Below are positions 1 to 9,560 of a stretch of DNA of 32,719 bases, one piece after another. A model generated the notes under the pieces. The model ran no database searches. It had not been told where the DNA came from and saw nothing but the letters and a program-made list of their open reading frames with translations. Made by a program: the position numbers and the translations under genes. The stretch's first letter is position 1, and each line of letters starts with the position of its first letter. This DNA is from Chara braunii (lineage: Eukaryota > Streptophyta > Charophyceae > Charales > Characeae), in assembly GCA_003427395.1 (NCBI GenBank), contig BFEA01000195.1, forward strand, positions 2,042,256-2,074,974. The letters are read 5' to 3'.

Positions 1-31
<31 letters not shown>

Positions 32-56
32 ACACACACACACACACTCACTCACT
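1..56. repeat. (CA)n microsatellite
   Basis: The window opens with an almost pure CA dinucleotide run with one TA interruption, grading into CTCA units. It is a simple-sequence tract at the edge of the window. Confidence 0.95.
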
Positions 57-1456
57 CCTACTCCCTTCTATGTATGTCTTTCTTCGAATTCTTCCTGCTT
101 TTTTTTGCTGCTGTCTTCCTCTTGTATGTTTCTGAGTATTTTTTTGTTTGCTGAGCTCAGCACCCTTAAGCAGTAGCAAACAGTCGGTCATTCCTCATTT
201 GAATTCCCTGCAGCACTCTTAGGGGGGCCGCACAGTCCGGGATGTCTGTCTGCCCTACCCGTGCTGATGGACGTTTATGTGAGTAGGTCATGTGCCTTTT
301 TGCTCAGTGCTGGATATGTCATATGTGGACTGCCTAGTCTGCGCTCTGCTGCTGCCTTGATGCCCATCCCGCTTGCTTATCAGGTCATTCTTGGCAAGCT
401 GCTGTGTTCACTATGTTGGTGTTGCCTTGTGCTACGCTGCTCCCCTGCCTTGCTGCCCATCTGCAGGACGTGCCTTCCGTGTCCTTTGCTTGTGTACCTT
501 GCACTTCAGTTGGCTTGTTGGTGTTGCCTTGTGCTTCAGTGCATGGTTGCCGTGCCATTCATCCGCTTGCCCCGTCGCACCTTGCACTGTGTTGTAGCAC
601 CTTGCACTGTGCAGCCCGCCACTGTGTTCCATTTGGGAACAGTCTGCCTTCAACGAGGGTGAATGAGTAAACCACGCAAACCACGATACGGGCACTCCGC
701 ATGTTGTTGAGGGTTCAGCCTCCTGATGAGTCGGTGCAACTCCTCTGAAACAATCTTTTGTCAGTATTCTCTTTTTTTTGGACTTCTACTTTTCTTGTAT
801 GTCTTCTTTGGCCGTTCTTACTTTTTGGCCCAGTGCCTTGACATTTGTTACCGCGGTTGGAAGTTTTTAACAACAACGTAGCCGGGCTTGAATAAGTGTC
901 TCGTGGACCACACAGGTCGAAATTCCCCAGATGAAAATCTGGCAGAAAACATTTTCGATTATGCTTTTATTATTTAGGAGCAATTCCTTACAAGTAACTC
1001 TTCACTCTCTTTTTTGGCACTTGTTGACTTGTCAATCATGCGGAGGTCCGAAAAAAAATTAGGCTATGGGTGAGAGCACTGAAAAGACAATAAAGTTTTT
1101 GAAAATTCGAAACCACTTTCTGATCAGTACATGGGCACCTGAGCCGCGCATCCGACACCTCAAATTCAGGAGGCGCGAAATGCAGACTGGGCCTATTTTT
1201 GAAGTACGTGTGGCAAAAGGCGACCCTTTCATGCCGTCTATGATCATTTGGATCGTATGGCAACACGTTTGTTTTTTGTTATCTGGGCACCGTGGGTGGA
1301 TTGTCTGTTGCGAGATGCAGGGAATGCGTTCTTTACAGTATTTTCCCTCATTAAACCACCAGTACCTCGCCCTGCTAAAAATTTCTGACGTGGCCGTTAA
1401 TGCGCGGCTTCTCGGACGGGGGACGTCCGTATGCGAAGTGGTCGTCCGGGTATTCA
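57..1456. other. No supported gene
   Basis: I see no recognisable coding region or RNA gene here. 240-620 is rich in TTGCC and CTTGCACTGTG words, with short direct duplications (for example the word GTGTTGCCTTGTGCT near 418 and 518). The longest open stretch, plus strand from 1066 to 1593, runs into the repeat E1 and has no recognisable domain, so I do not call it. Confidence 0.5.
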
Positions 1457-1960
1457 GGGCATACTCTCACGGGGACCAAAAGTCTCAAAAATTAGAGGCA
1501 TTTGGTTCGGGTTTTTTTAGTCATTTGGTCCCCATGTGGTCACACGCGCGGACTTCGTCCAGAAAGGACGAAGGCGCGACCCTCACACTTTGAACTCAGG
1601 GCTAGTGCGCCCGGTCACACGGGCGAAGACCAAACAAAAAGTTTGAATTTGTTGTTTGTTTTTTTGCACGCCAGTATAACGTGTGGGCCTTTGCTACAAG
1701 GTAAATGTTTCTGGTCGCACTTCCAGTTGTTTGGCGGGTTGTCTTCTTCTTCTATGATTTTCTTCAATTCACAAACATACAAAAAAAAAACGAAAGGTAA
1801 TTTGAGACACCTCCGGAGGTGGGGTTAAAAAGGGTCCTCCCACGGCCCCGCAGGCCGCTGACAAAAGGGTCACCCTTTGGGGCATTTGGGTAGCGGGCCT
1901 CTCCAGTGTGACCCGAAAACTCACTCAAATTTTGGGATTTAGGGTCTTTTGGTCCATGTT
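1457..1960 (+). mobile_element. MITE-like TIR element E1
   Basis: The left end reads GGGCATACTCTCACGGGGAC. The body, about 504 bp, is the reverse complement, by eye at high identity, of E3 (2588-3096). Both share blocks such as CGGGTCACACTGG and ACCTCCGGAGGT (written in E3 orientation). The trinucleotide TCA sits immediately left of the element (1454-1456), and TCA also follows E3 at 3097-3099, which suggests a 3-bp target duplication around the whole cluster. A GGGC-type terminus with a TNA-type 3-bp duplication is reminiscent of PIF/Harbinger-derived MITEs; that assignment is inference. No transposase is present. Confidence 0.65.
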
Positions 1961-1963
1961 TGA

Positions 1964-2573
1964 GGGCATACTCACACGGGGACCTATAATCCCAAAATCC
2001 CCCAAAAAAGGGGAAAAGGCCGGTCACAAGGATCTACCAAATTCGCAAATGTACTATTCCAGTGCCCATTTGTCAGCGGCCTGGGAAGCCGCAGGGCAAG
2101 GGATTTTGCGGTCACCTCCACCTCTGGTGACCGCAAATGCCCTTTTTTTTTTGCATGAGAAAACTACGGCGCAGTCAGGGTTCGAGGTTGTAATTGCACT
2201 TGAGGCAAAAGGGCCAGTAATGCTGAATGTATATGACCTGCTTTTAGGGTCCTGTGGGGTCGCTTGGGGGTGTGTTGTATTTGCGGGATTGCCTGAAGTG
2301 CAATTACAAACGGTTTTCGTGACTGCGCCGAAGTTACCCCTTTTTGCATATTCTTCAAAAATTGCCAAAAATTCGTTCACAAAAGTTCTTGCACAATTTG
2401 TGGATGGCGCGGTGTGACCAGCCAAGTACCAAATCCCCATTTCTCCAGACGGCCACGACCGTGCCCCATCTGAAAAGGTACAGCAGTGTGACGTGAACCA
2501 TGCCCAAAACCTCACATCAGCCCTTCCCAAATCCGCATATTTTGCGGATTGGGGTCGCCGTGTGAGTATGCCC
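1964..2573 (+). mobile_element. MITE-like TIR element E2 (central unit)
   Basis: It begins GGGCATACTCACACGGGGAC and ends with the inverted form GTGTGAGTATGCCC, so it has the same termini as E1 and E3 around a different interior. The interior is itself palindromic. A 12-bp perfect stem (2105-2116 with 2126-2137, 9-nt loop) sits left of centre. A 21-nt inverted repeat with one mismatch (2188-2208 with 2289-2309) lies about the centre. Flanking GCGCAGTCA/TGACTGCGC boxes extend that pairing outwards. It carries no recognisable protein and is about 610 bp long. Confidence 0.6.
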
Positions 2574-2587
2574 CGAGTATGCCCTCA

Positions 2588-3096
2588 GGGCACACTCACA
2601 CGAGGACCAAAAGACCCGAAATCCCAAAATTTGAGTCATTTTTCGGGTCACACTGGCGAGGCTCGCTACCCAAATGCCTCAAAAGGTGACCCTTCTGTCA
2701 GTGGCCCGCGGGGCCACGGGCGGACCCTTTTCAAGACCACCTCTGGAGGTAATCCCAAATGACCTTTCGTTTTTTTTTTTCTATGTTCGGGAATTGAAGA
2801 GAATCATAGACAAGAAGACAGCCCGCCAAACACCTGAAAGTGCGACCAGGAACATTTACGTTGTAGCGAAGCCCCCCGTGTTCTACTGGTGTGAAAAAAA
2901 AACTTCCATCTTGTTGTTTGGTCCTCCCCCGTGTGACCCGGCGCACTTGCCCTGAGTGCAGAGTGTCAGGGTCGCAACTTCGTCCTTTGTGGACGAGGTC
3001 CGCCCGTGTGGTCCATGCGGGGACCAAATGCCTCAAAAAACACGAACCAAATGCCTCAAAATTTTTGAGACTTTTGGTCCCCGTGTGAGTATGCCC
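2588..3096 (-). mobile_element. MITE-like TIR element E3 (inverted copy of E1)
   Basis: It starts GGGCACACTCACACGAGGAC, ends CCGTGTGAGTATGCCC, and is an inverted relative of E1. Immediately to its left the sequence reads GAGTATGCCC-TCA-GGGCACACTC (2575-2597). That is two element termini head to head around a TCA trinucleotide, as expected if one copy inserted beside or into another and duplicated a 3-bp target. The element is 509 bp and non-coding. Confidence 0.65.
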
Positions 3097-3149
3097 TCAG
3101 TCTACAGTACAAGTGGGAAAAAACAAAAAGCAAGCAAACTTGAGGATGT

Positions 3150-3362
3150 TCGTGAAATGAAGAGAATCGTAGACGAAGGAGACAGCCCACCAAACAACTG
3201 AAAGTGTGACCAGGAACATTTACGTTGTAGATATGGCCCAAGCGTTATTCTAGCGTGAATTGTTTTTTTTTTTTAATTCCATCTTTTCGTTTGGTCCTCC
3301 CCCGTGTGACCGGGCGCACTTGCCCTGAATGCGAAGTGTCAGGGTCGCGACTTCGTGTGACG
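3150..3362 (-). mobile_element. Partial fourth copy of the E1/E3 family
   Basis: This stretch repeats the right half of E3 (about 2790-2995) in the same orientation. Shared words include AGAGAATC(A/G)TAGAC, GACCAGGAACATTTACGTTG, TTGGTCCTCCCCCGTGTGAC and GTGTCAGGGTCGC. It stops before the terminal repeat, so it is a truncated or recombined copy. A poly-T run at about 3263-3275 interrupts it. Confidence 0.65.
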
Positions 3363-4110
3363 AACTACTTCCCGAACCTGTGCTATCTTTCGTACCCCTT
3401 TGGCTCGAATTTTTCTTGTACCATACCGACCCTACGAGTACCCCATTTGTTTTCTTGATTTTGGGCGCCGTGTTTTTGGCCCCCGTTCTGTCGGAAGCTT
3501 GGTTGATTCTTGGATCTCTGCTTTTTTGCAATTCGGGAAATACACGGGAATTTACACGCGCCTTAGTGAGCGCACTAGGAATCAGGCCCGGCAGTTGGGA
3601 ATTCTGGGATAAGCGGAACTTCGACGTGTCTTTTTTGTGTGTGAATGTTCTTGGTTGCGTTGGGGAAAACACTCGGAATTTTGTGTGGATGCGAATAGGG
3701 GTAGGACTTTCTTTTCCCGCGTCGTTCTTTCGCGCGTGGATATGGTGATTTCAATTTTTGAATTGGTTTAGGACGTAGGCAAGCTATAACTGTTTCAGTG
3801 CCTTTTTCTTTTTCTTTTTGTTGACGGCGCCACGCATGCGAAGCTTTCTTCCCTCTCCCCCGCCCCCCCCCCCCCGCTCTATTTCTGGCATCATTCTCTC
3901 CCGCGCTCTTCCCTCCTTCCTCCTCCTCCTCCTCTCTCCTCGTAACTGTTTTTTTTTCTCTCTCTCTCTAGCAGAGACCGGTTGCGCGCCCATTTTCCCT
4001 TTCTTGATCGTCTGAATCTTGGACCCGTCTTGCGCTACTTCTCGCGCCTTTTTCCTTCTCACCCTCCGAACTCAGTGCACGACGCCCGGTCGATCCTTCG
4101 ATAACTCCCG
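3363..4110. other. No supported gene; pyrimidine-rich low complexity
   Basis: 3363-3780 holds no recognisable feature. From about 3800 the plus strand is strongly pyrimidine-rich, with a C13 run at 3863-3875, CTC/TCC triplet runs near 3915-3935 and a (TC)n run near 3957-3970. Purine-rich minus-strand reading frames here are low-complexity artefacts. Confidence 0.5.
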
Positions 4111-4114
4111 CTCG

Positions 4115-4302
4115 CCAATCAGGTACGTGGATCAATAGGAGCTTCCTATTGCGCGACGAATCTGATTGGTTGAAGTGTCGAGGGATCAACATGGCTTCCA
4201 CGAAGCGCTCTTCTCAAAGTATTCTCCTCCTGCTTCTCCTCTTACACCTCAACTTTCCCTTCGCTTTCTCCCCCTTTTGTCTCCCTTGTCGCATTTATAA
4301 AA
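4115..4302 (+). promoter_or_regulatory. Candidate core promoter: two CCAAT boxes plus TATA box
   Basis: CCAAT occurs at 4115-4119, its reverse complement ATTGG at 4165-4169, and TATAAAA at 4296-4302. This is a normal spacing for a plant-type RNA polymerase II promoter and would place a start near 4325-4335. The first downstream ATG (about 4331) opens only a short frame to a stop near 4420. An alternative start lies at 4191 in good context (AACATGGC) but upstream of the TATA box. It may belong to the gene whose decayed remains lie at 5412-5891; that link is inference. Confidence 0.35.
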
Positions 4303-4373
4303 CCCGCAAGCGCGCCCACAAACCTCTCTTATGTTCTCGACTCCCAAGCCAGCTTCCGGGAAGCAGTGGCTAG
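4191..4373 (+). CDS. Possible small secreted-type ORF (60 codons), doubtful
   Basis: ATG in a favourable context opens 60 codons. The N-terminus is signal-peptide-like: a short basic stretch (STKR), then a run of seven leucines and a hydrophobic segment to about residue 27, followed by a basic Cys-containing tail. The signal-like character comes largely from CTC/CTT-rich low-complexity DNA, so it could be chance. It overlaps the TATA box at 4296. I do not recognise a family. Confidence 0.15.
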   Translation: MASTKRSSQSILLLLLLLHLNFPFAFSPFCLPCRIYKTRKRAHKPLLCSRLPSQLPGSSG

Positions 4374-4399
4374 GCAGAGTATTTGGTGCGAGTCGGAAA

Positions 4400-5411
4400 G
4401 TCATGTCGGGTTGTCGATAGGCTGGCCGGTTGCGCGCTTGATCGTCACGACGGACTGTGGGATCTGGGCGAACCGCGTCGAGTTTACGTCAGCGGGGTGA
4501 CGATCGCAGTGGTGGGAGTTAGCACGCGACGGCCGGGATCGTCGGTGCGGGTATGAGGATCGATGATTGGAGTTGAGTGGGTGATTGGCTCGGGGCCATA
4601 TTGGAATTAACGGCGAATGCGCCTTTGTTGTTTCGGATCTTTATCTCTGGCGTGACTGTACGGCGGCAACGCCGAACTTCCTCTTTTTGGATCTTGTCAT
4701 CTCCTATCTCGACATTCCTCCCTCGTCTCCTTCTCTCTCCTCTATCTTTGAATGATGATGTGTCTCGATGTTTGTCTCTCTCTCTTGGATAGGAATGAAT
4801 CTGTGTGCTTTCCTTCGTGAAAGAACTTCTTCCAGAACTCTTCCATTACTTTCTTGGGTAATCCCTAGATGTCGAGGAATTGATCGTCTTGTCTTGTGAA
4901 CGGTGGATGCGTGTGTGCAATTCCCTCGATTGATTTCTGACTCGTATACCCCTGTCATTTTCACACCTTCCACAGTGAACGTATGTATGAAGATGCGCCT
5001 CTTTTTGTGTTGATTAGACACAGCCCACAACAGGATTTTGTTCGAGAATGCAAGAGTGTTTAGATCTGTAGTACGGAAAGCCCCGCGCATGCCATCTGCC
5101 TTATGTTGCACGACATCAGCAACCGAGCCATAGGGAGGCCTCGAGAAACAAGGCGCCTTGGATCAACGCGCGTCGGCTTACTAATCCAGAGTCGCGGGTC
5201 AGTCCCTTAGTTACATGCATGATCCCGCTGACGAGTGTTTTATTTCTCTCTCTCTCTCTCTTGTGTCGAAAATGATTGATTGGTGGTTGCACAGGTGTTT
5301 TCTTTTCTTGATGACGTCTCGGGATTTTTGCAATTAATTGACATGTGGACTGACAAACACCCTTCGATCGGGCGTCAGCCTCCCGTATCTCCCGTATCAA
5401 CACGACCTTTT
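4400..5411. other. Upstream part of inverted-duplication left arm; no intact gene
   Basis: No intact reading frame is supported. Words such as CATTTTCACACCTTC (near 4958) and ACATTCCTCCCTCGTCTCC (near 4710) have inverted, diverged counterparts at about 9130-9160 and 9290-9320. The duplication that carries 5412-5891 therefore probably starts near 4700. A (TC)n run lies at about 5245-5262. Confidence 0.35.
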
Positions 5412-5891
5412 CCTTACAACGAGGAAATGACACGTGTATGCGAGTGAGACGTACGAGAAGCCGTCGCACGAATCGGCGGGTGATATTACTTTCCTCGGGA
5501 AAACCGTTATTCAGGTTCGTAGAGGCTGGGTTTGTCATTATCGATACACACTTTCCACCTTACTCGATATTGTTGTCATTCAACGAGTTGATCGTCATCT
5601 CGTGGATGGCAGTAGAACCCCACTGGCCGCGCACTCTATGCACCGAATGCCAGCACTTTGAGGCTGTTTGAGCGCTACGAATCCAGGGGTTTCCACTACC
5701 ATATGCGTTGTGAGGACGAAAATAGAGAAAGAGCCACGCGACTGAGACCCTCTACGTTGGATTTAAAACTGGTCAGTGAACGACGGCGGGACTTAATACG
5801 GAAACGAGACACGCGAAGCGTGCCGAAGCCTTTCTGTTCTAAACGACGGGTCGTAGCATGGTGGGAAGTCCGACAATATTTTCAGGATTGA
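5412..5891 (+). pseudogene. Broken copy of the unrecognised protein encoded at 8555-9037
   Basis: Read on the plus strand, this matches the right-hand protein in order: P-Y-N-E, then T-R-V-C-E, D-V-R-E, R-I-G-G and Y-Y-F-P. A poorly matching insert follows (about 5493-5607, GT...AG-bounded and possibly a former intron), then PHWPRTLC, then RGFHY, RERATRLRPST, and an end at WEVRQYF-Q-D. TGA replaces the W of CEWDVRE and another codon after R-I-G-G. A frame change lies near 5660, where TTTGAG is duplicated. No known domain is recognised. It lies in inverted orientation to its partner about 2.7 kb away. I infer a pseudogene made by inverted duplication. Confidence 0.55.
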
Positions 5892-6115
5892 ATTTGTATT
5901 TCTCTCTCCTTTCGCGCCAAACTTCCGCGCGTATTTTGCGCCGCTCGAAAAACAATCGACTTACTTCGTCGGACCAACACGCGAGATTTCAGTTTCGTCT
6001 GTGTCCCTACACTCAATTTCCAAAAACCCTTGGCACACCCCATCTTGCTGTTTTTTTGGGCCTCTTTCCGCACATTTAGCACTCCGAACGAAAGACAGCA
6101 CAGGGCGTGAGGTTT
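5892..6115 (+). repeat. Left arm of inverted repeat, 3' flank
   Basis: This flank pairs with the reverse complement of 8316-8554. Shared words in order are GTGTCCC(T/C)(A/G)CACTCAATTT, CCTTGGCACA, TTCCGCA, CACTCC and GACAGCACAGGGCGTGAGGTT. Similarity therefore continues past the stop codon of the broken gene, which shows that a DNA segment and not only a coding region was duplicated. Confidence 0.7.
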
Positions 6116-6127
6116 GCATGTCACATA

Positions 6128-6241
6128 CGTCCTTTCTGGACGAGGTCCACCGGTGTGACCACACGGGGACCAAATGCCTAAAAAAAGGCGAACCAAATGC
6201 TTCAAAATTTTCAGACTTTTGGTCCCCGTATGAGTATGCCC
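6128..6241 (-). mobile_element. Partial fifth copy of the E1/E3 family (terminal part)
   Basis: This is the terminal 114 bp of the family: CGTCCTTTCTGGACGAGGTCC, then GGGGACCAAATGCCT, and an intact terminus GGTCCCCGTATGAGTATGCCC ending at 6241. The opposite end is missing. It adjoins the inverted-repeat arm that ends near 6115. Confidence 0.65.
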
Positions 6242-6289
6242 AGAGAATGTATCCGACCATGAACTTGACTAAAGCCCAGCAGTTTTATG

Positions 6290-6307
6290 TTTTTTTTTTT
6301 TTTTTTT
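6290..6307. repeat. Poly-T run
   Basis: An 18-nt T run lies immediately left of the AT-rich element that begins near 6323. Together with the A26 run at 6411-6436 it brackets a GC-rich hairpin block. Confidence 0.9.
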
Positions 6308-6322
6308 AATTAGAAGCAAACA

Positions 6323-7080
6323 AGGGTTGCCGGCGTTCGGGACGGGTCGAACGCCTAAACATACGGGCCCCCTTCGGAAGGCGTTCGGCCGTTCAGGCCG
6401 AACGCGGACCAAAAAAAAAAAAAAAAAAAAAAAAAACGTTTTCAAAAAATTTCCGAAAAACAAACATGTTATGGAGGAAAATAAACTAAACAACATTTGT
6501 TTGGGCACTGTATCCAAATTCTTTAACAAAATTTGAATTAAAAATCAAATACAGAAAATAAACACTATGATAAAAAAAAAAGAAAAAAAAAAAAGAGAAT
6601 GAAAATGAGTGAGTGTGCCAGCACCTTTTCGACACCGCCATCTTTGTCGATTTTTTATTATTTTTTGGCATTGACAAATAACCTGATAATTTACAGATAT
6701 GTAGTTTAAATAATCAATAACTCATTAAAAAAATTGCAAAAAATAATAATTTTTTGTAGGCCCCGAACTAAAGTGAAAACAAAAAGTTAAAAGTGAAAAA
6801 CAACAAAAAAGTGAGTGGGCGAGCACGTTTTGACACCCATCTGTGACTATTCTTTATGTTTTTTTGGCTCAGCAGAATGGCTTCAAAATTTATAGGCGTG
6901 TAGGTTACATCATAGAGAACTCACAAAAAACAATTCAGAAAACAAAACTTTTTTTTAGGCCCTTAAATATTTTTTGGTGGGGGTCGAACCTGGAGGTGTT
7001 CGGCCCCCGAACGGGATCCCGAACGCCCGAATGTTCAGGAGCCAGCCCGGGTGCCCCCGAACGTTCGGTCAGGTAACCCT
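6323..7080. mobile_element. AT-rich TIR-like element with GTTCGG hairpins
   Basis: The ends are AGGGTTGCC (6323-6331) and GGTAACCCT (7072-7080), inverted with one mismatch. Just inside both ends is a GC-rich block full of GTTCGG/CCGAAC. On the left this forms two perfect hairpins: 6332-6339 with 6348-6355, and 6381-6390 with 6396-6405. An A26 run (6411-6436) and a very AT-rich core follow. The core holds two diverged direct copies about 205 bp apart (about 6605-6775 and 6811-6960), recognisable by GTGAG..GAGCAC or GTGCCAGCAC, then TTTTGACACC and TTTTTTTGGC. There is no coding potential. I see no clear target duplication, so the exact ends are uncertain. Confidence 0.45.
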
Positions 7081-8315
7081 GAAGTAAACTATATTCTTCT
7101 TTCATCTATCTCATCCTCTCACTAGTCTATTTATAGTACGGGGGAACACCAACCAACCCGGATCTCTTTGTAACGTTTGCTAATCTTCTCTGTATCATTC
7201 CAATTTTAACGGATGTCCCGAAGGATGAAGCAGCAACAATTTTTTATTATTTTTTTCGTCTTCTACTGATGTTCGTTACAGCTAAGAGCCTCGTTCCGCA
7301 CCTTTTGAACTCAAGGTGAAGGAAAACTCTTCGTTCCACCCTGCCCTAACTTGGCCGTGGTGTTGTTTTTACTTTCCGACTCTCAAGTGCCAGCCCTTGA
7401 AACTCAAGTGCGGCCAGGGCCAATTAGCACTTGAGCTGACGGTACCTCTCCGGAAAGCCTTTACTTCAAGTGTCAGCGGATACGGCCAGCAGTCCAAGTT
7501 TGGCTTCTTTTCGTTGTTGTTTTTTCCAGCAGGCGATCGCCGCGATCTTGGTCCAGGATTGGTCATGCTGTGGAGTTGGGTTTCAAGTGCAGCCTGTTCA
7601 AGGGTTTCCTCAAGTGCACATGGAACCATAAATGGAGTAAGTGTGAATTAATCACAATTTCTCCTTTAGTGTGCAGTTGAAACTCACATATTTTCAAGTG
7701 GTGTTGAACGAGACCCTAAGTACTTGAGACTTGAGGAGAGATACAAAAGGCATGATCACACTTGCGCTTCGGAGAATGCATGCAACTGCATTCACGTCCC
7801 CAACGTTTTTCCTTGATCTTTCTTTCTTTTTGCTTTTTCTTGTCACTGGTCCCCCAACCGAGGCCCTTTCTGCTACTGGTACTGCCAGGCTTGGCAAGCT
7901 CGAGGGTCAGACTGCATAGCTGGGCGAGGTACTGGTGGGGTAAGTGCAAATCCTGTCTCTTTTTTGTTTTAACTCAAGCCAAGTGCGAGGAATCGGCTCC
8001 TCAGCAAGACCAGTGGGGCCCTGTTACGAATTGCAGCCCCCCCTACGTGAAGACGAGCCTGATATTCCAAGAGGCCTATGTTGTGAATTTTGCAAATCGG
8101 GTTTCAGACATTTGGGTCGCGTCAGTTGGTTGAGGGAAAACCCAGACCCTCGCCGCAACATTCTGCATCGGCCTCTGGGCCACTTCTGGAAGAACGTGGA
8201 AGCAGGCCCTGGGCCACACGCACAGCAGAAGGCACGACAAGCAGTTGCACAGTAATTGTACGGGGCCCAAGGCACAAGGCCTACAGGAAGCTTCTGGGCA
8301 TAGGCTTGTGGCGCT
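7081..8315. other. No supported gene; TCAAGTG-rich stretch
   Basis: A TATTTATAG word lies near 7127 and could be a TATA box, but no convincing gene follows. 7383-7701 contains repeated TCAAGTG octamers (reported as a finding). Open frames around 7762-8133 and 7944-8255 lack recognisable domains and overlap each other in several frames, so I leave them out. 8100-8315 is GGCC-rich. Confidence 0.4.
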
Positions 8316-8554
8316 CTAACCTCACGCCCTGTGCTGTCTTCCATTTGGAGTGTTTAGAATTGCGGAAGGGGCCCCGGAAAGGCAACAAGATGTGCCAAGG
8401 ATTTTTGAAAAATTGAGTGCGGGGACACGAACATAACCGAAATCCCCTGTGTCGGTTTGACTTAGTAAGAAGGGGGAGAAGGGGGGGAGGGTCCGTCACG
8501 ACGCGGGTTTTGAGGGAGAAGAAGGCGCGCGCGGGACTCACGACGCGGGGAAAT
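8316..8554 (-). repeat. Right arm of inverted repeat, 3' flank
   Basis: The reverse complement of 5892-6115 aligns here, as detailed for that feature. On the minus strand it lies directly after the stop codon of the 160-codon frame, just as on the left. Similarity ends near 8316, at AACCTCACGCCCTGTGCTGTC. Confidence 0.7.
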
Positions 8555-9037
8555 TCAATCCAAAAAGTATCGTTGAACTTCCCATTGAGCCGTCGCTTTT
8601 CGTTTCGTGTGGAAGGGGGGGGGCACGTACTTGGTATCCCGTTCCCGGGTCAAGTCCTGACACCGCTCATTAGACAACAGTGAGGCTGATGTGGAAGGCC
8701 TTAACCGAGTGGCTCTTTCCTTATGCTCATCTTCATTTCGTACTCGGTAGTGAAATCCCTTCGATTGGTAATGCTCGAAGCAACAACAATCGCTGCACAG
8801 GGTGTTAGGCCAATGGGGCGCTACTGCCGAGTCTGTGCCACATCGAGTTTCAGGAGGGAAGTAGTATCTTCCGCCTATCTTGGCGATGACTTCTCGTACG
8901 TCCCACTCGCATATGCGTGTCCTCTTCTCATTATACGGGAAGGGGCGTGGCGGGGATGCCGGAGGCCGGCGCCCAGTCGGCTTGGGACAATTGGTCCACA
9001 CGACAATATCGAAAATCCTATCTAGCATGCATCCCAT
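8555..9037 (-). CDS. Unrecognised 160-residue protein, intact member of inverted pair
   Basis: This open frame of 160 codons on the minus strand has a partner copy on the plus strand at 5412-5891. Features seen: a Pro-rich N-terminal part (RRPPASPPRPFPYNE); a CEWDVRE segment; YYFPPETR; a Cys cluster within PHWPNTLCSDCCC that could bind metal; a KGFHYRVRNEDEHKERATR segment; and an end at WEVQRYFLD. No catalytic motif or known family is recognised. The two copies keep charged and aromatic residues at matching positions while differing at many others, which supports a real protein ancestry. It may be one exon of a longer gene or part of a mobile element. The ATG was taken as the first in frame and is not otherwise supported. 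Confidence 0.45.
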   Translation of the reverse strand: MGCMLDRIFDIVVWTNCPKPTGRRPPASPPRPFPYNEKRTRICEWDVREVIAKIGGRYYFPPETRCGTDSAVAPHWPNTLCSDCCCFEHYQSKGFHYRVRNEDEHKERATRLRPSTSASLLSNERCQDLTRERDTKYVPPPFHTKRKATAQWEVQRYFLD

Positions 9038-9039
9038 AT

Positions 9040-9560
9040 GTCAATCACAACGATCCTACGATCTAGTCGGGGACAAGTCCACCAGGCAATCGTCTCATCA
9101 TCCAAGCATTCCCATTCATTTCCCACAGACATTCATCAAAGAAGGTGTGAAAATGGAAGCCACACATCACTCAGTTCTCCGTGTACTCTGCACCCCTGCC
9201 GCGTTACTAATTAAGTGTCAGCCAAAACAACCATCTCATTCCTCATGTGCAATAGATCGACATGCATCAATAACCGCTCATGTCATAAAGGGAGAGAGAG
9301 GAGGTAGGGAGGAAAAAATGCGAAGCAGACAAAATAGATGAAAATTACACCAAGATCCGATGATGAAAAATAGTTTTCGGCTTAACTGGCGTCAAGCTGA
9401 ACTCACACCAAAGAATAGATTCGAGACAAGGAGGTGCATCCGCCGTGAAGTTCAACTATGGCCCCGGGCCATTTATCCATTCCACTCTGATCACTATCCC
9501 CGTGCATGCACTCACGATCCCGGTCGTCACGTGCCACTTTTTACCACTGCGATTGCCACC
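9040..9560. other. Upstream flank of inverted copy; no supported gene
   Basis: 9040-9330 holds weak inverted matches to about 4700-5080. 9330-9560 may contain the frayed end of the LINE fragment on the minus strand, since a diverged frame continues there, but no motif is secure. Plus-strand open frames (8880-9341, 9360-9626) have no recognisable domains. Confidence 0.35.

Noticed and set aside
723-751. Hammerhead-like CTGATGA ... GAAAC
   Set aside because: The intervening sequence does not form a proper stem II next to the core and I find no matching cleavage triplet with stems I and III.
1066-1593. 175-codon plus-strand frame
   Set aside because: No recognisable domain, and its last third reads through the terminal repeat of E1, which is non-coding and found elsewhere in other frames.
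3329-3748. 139-codon plus-strand frame with hydrophobic segments
   Set aside because: It starts inside a truncated repeat copy and has no partner or motif; several frames are open here at once.
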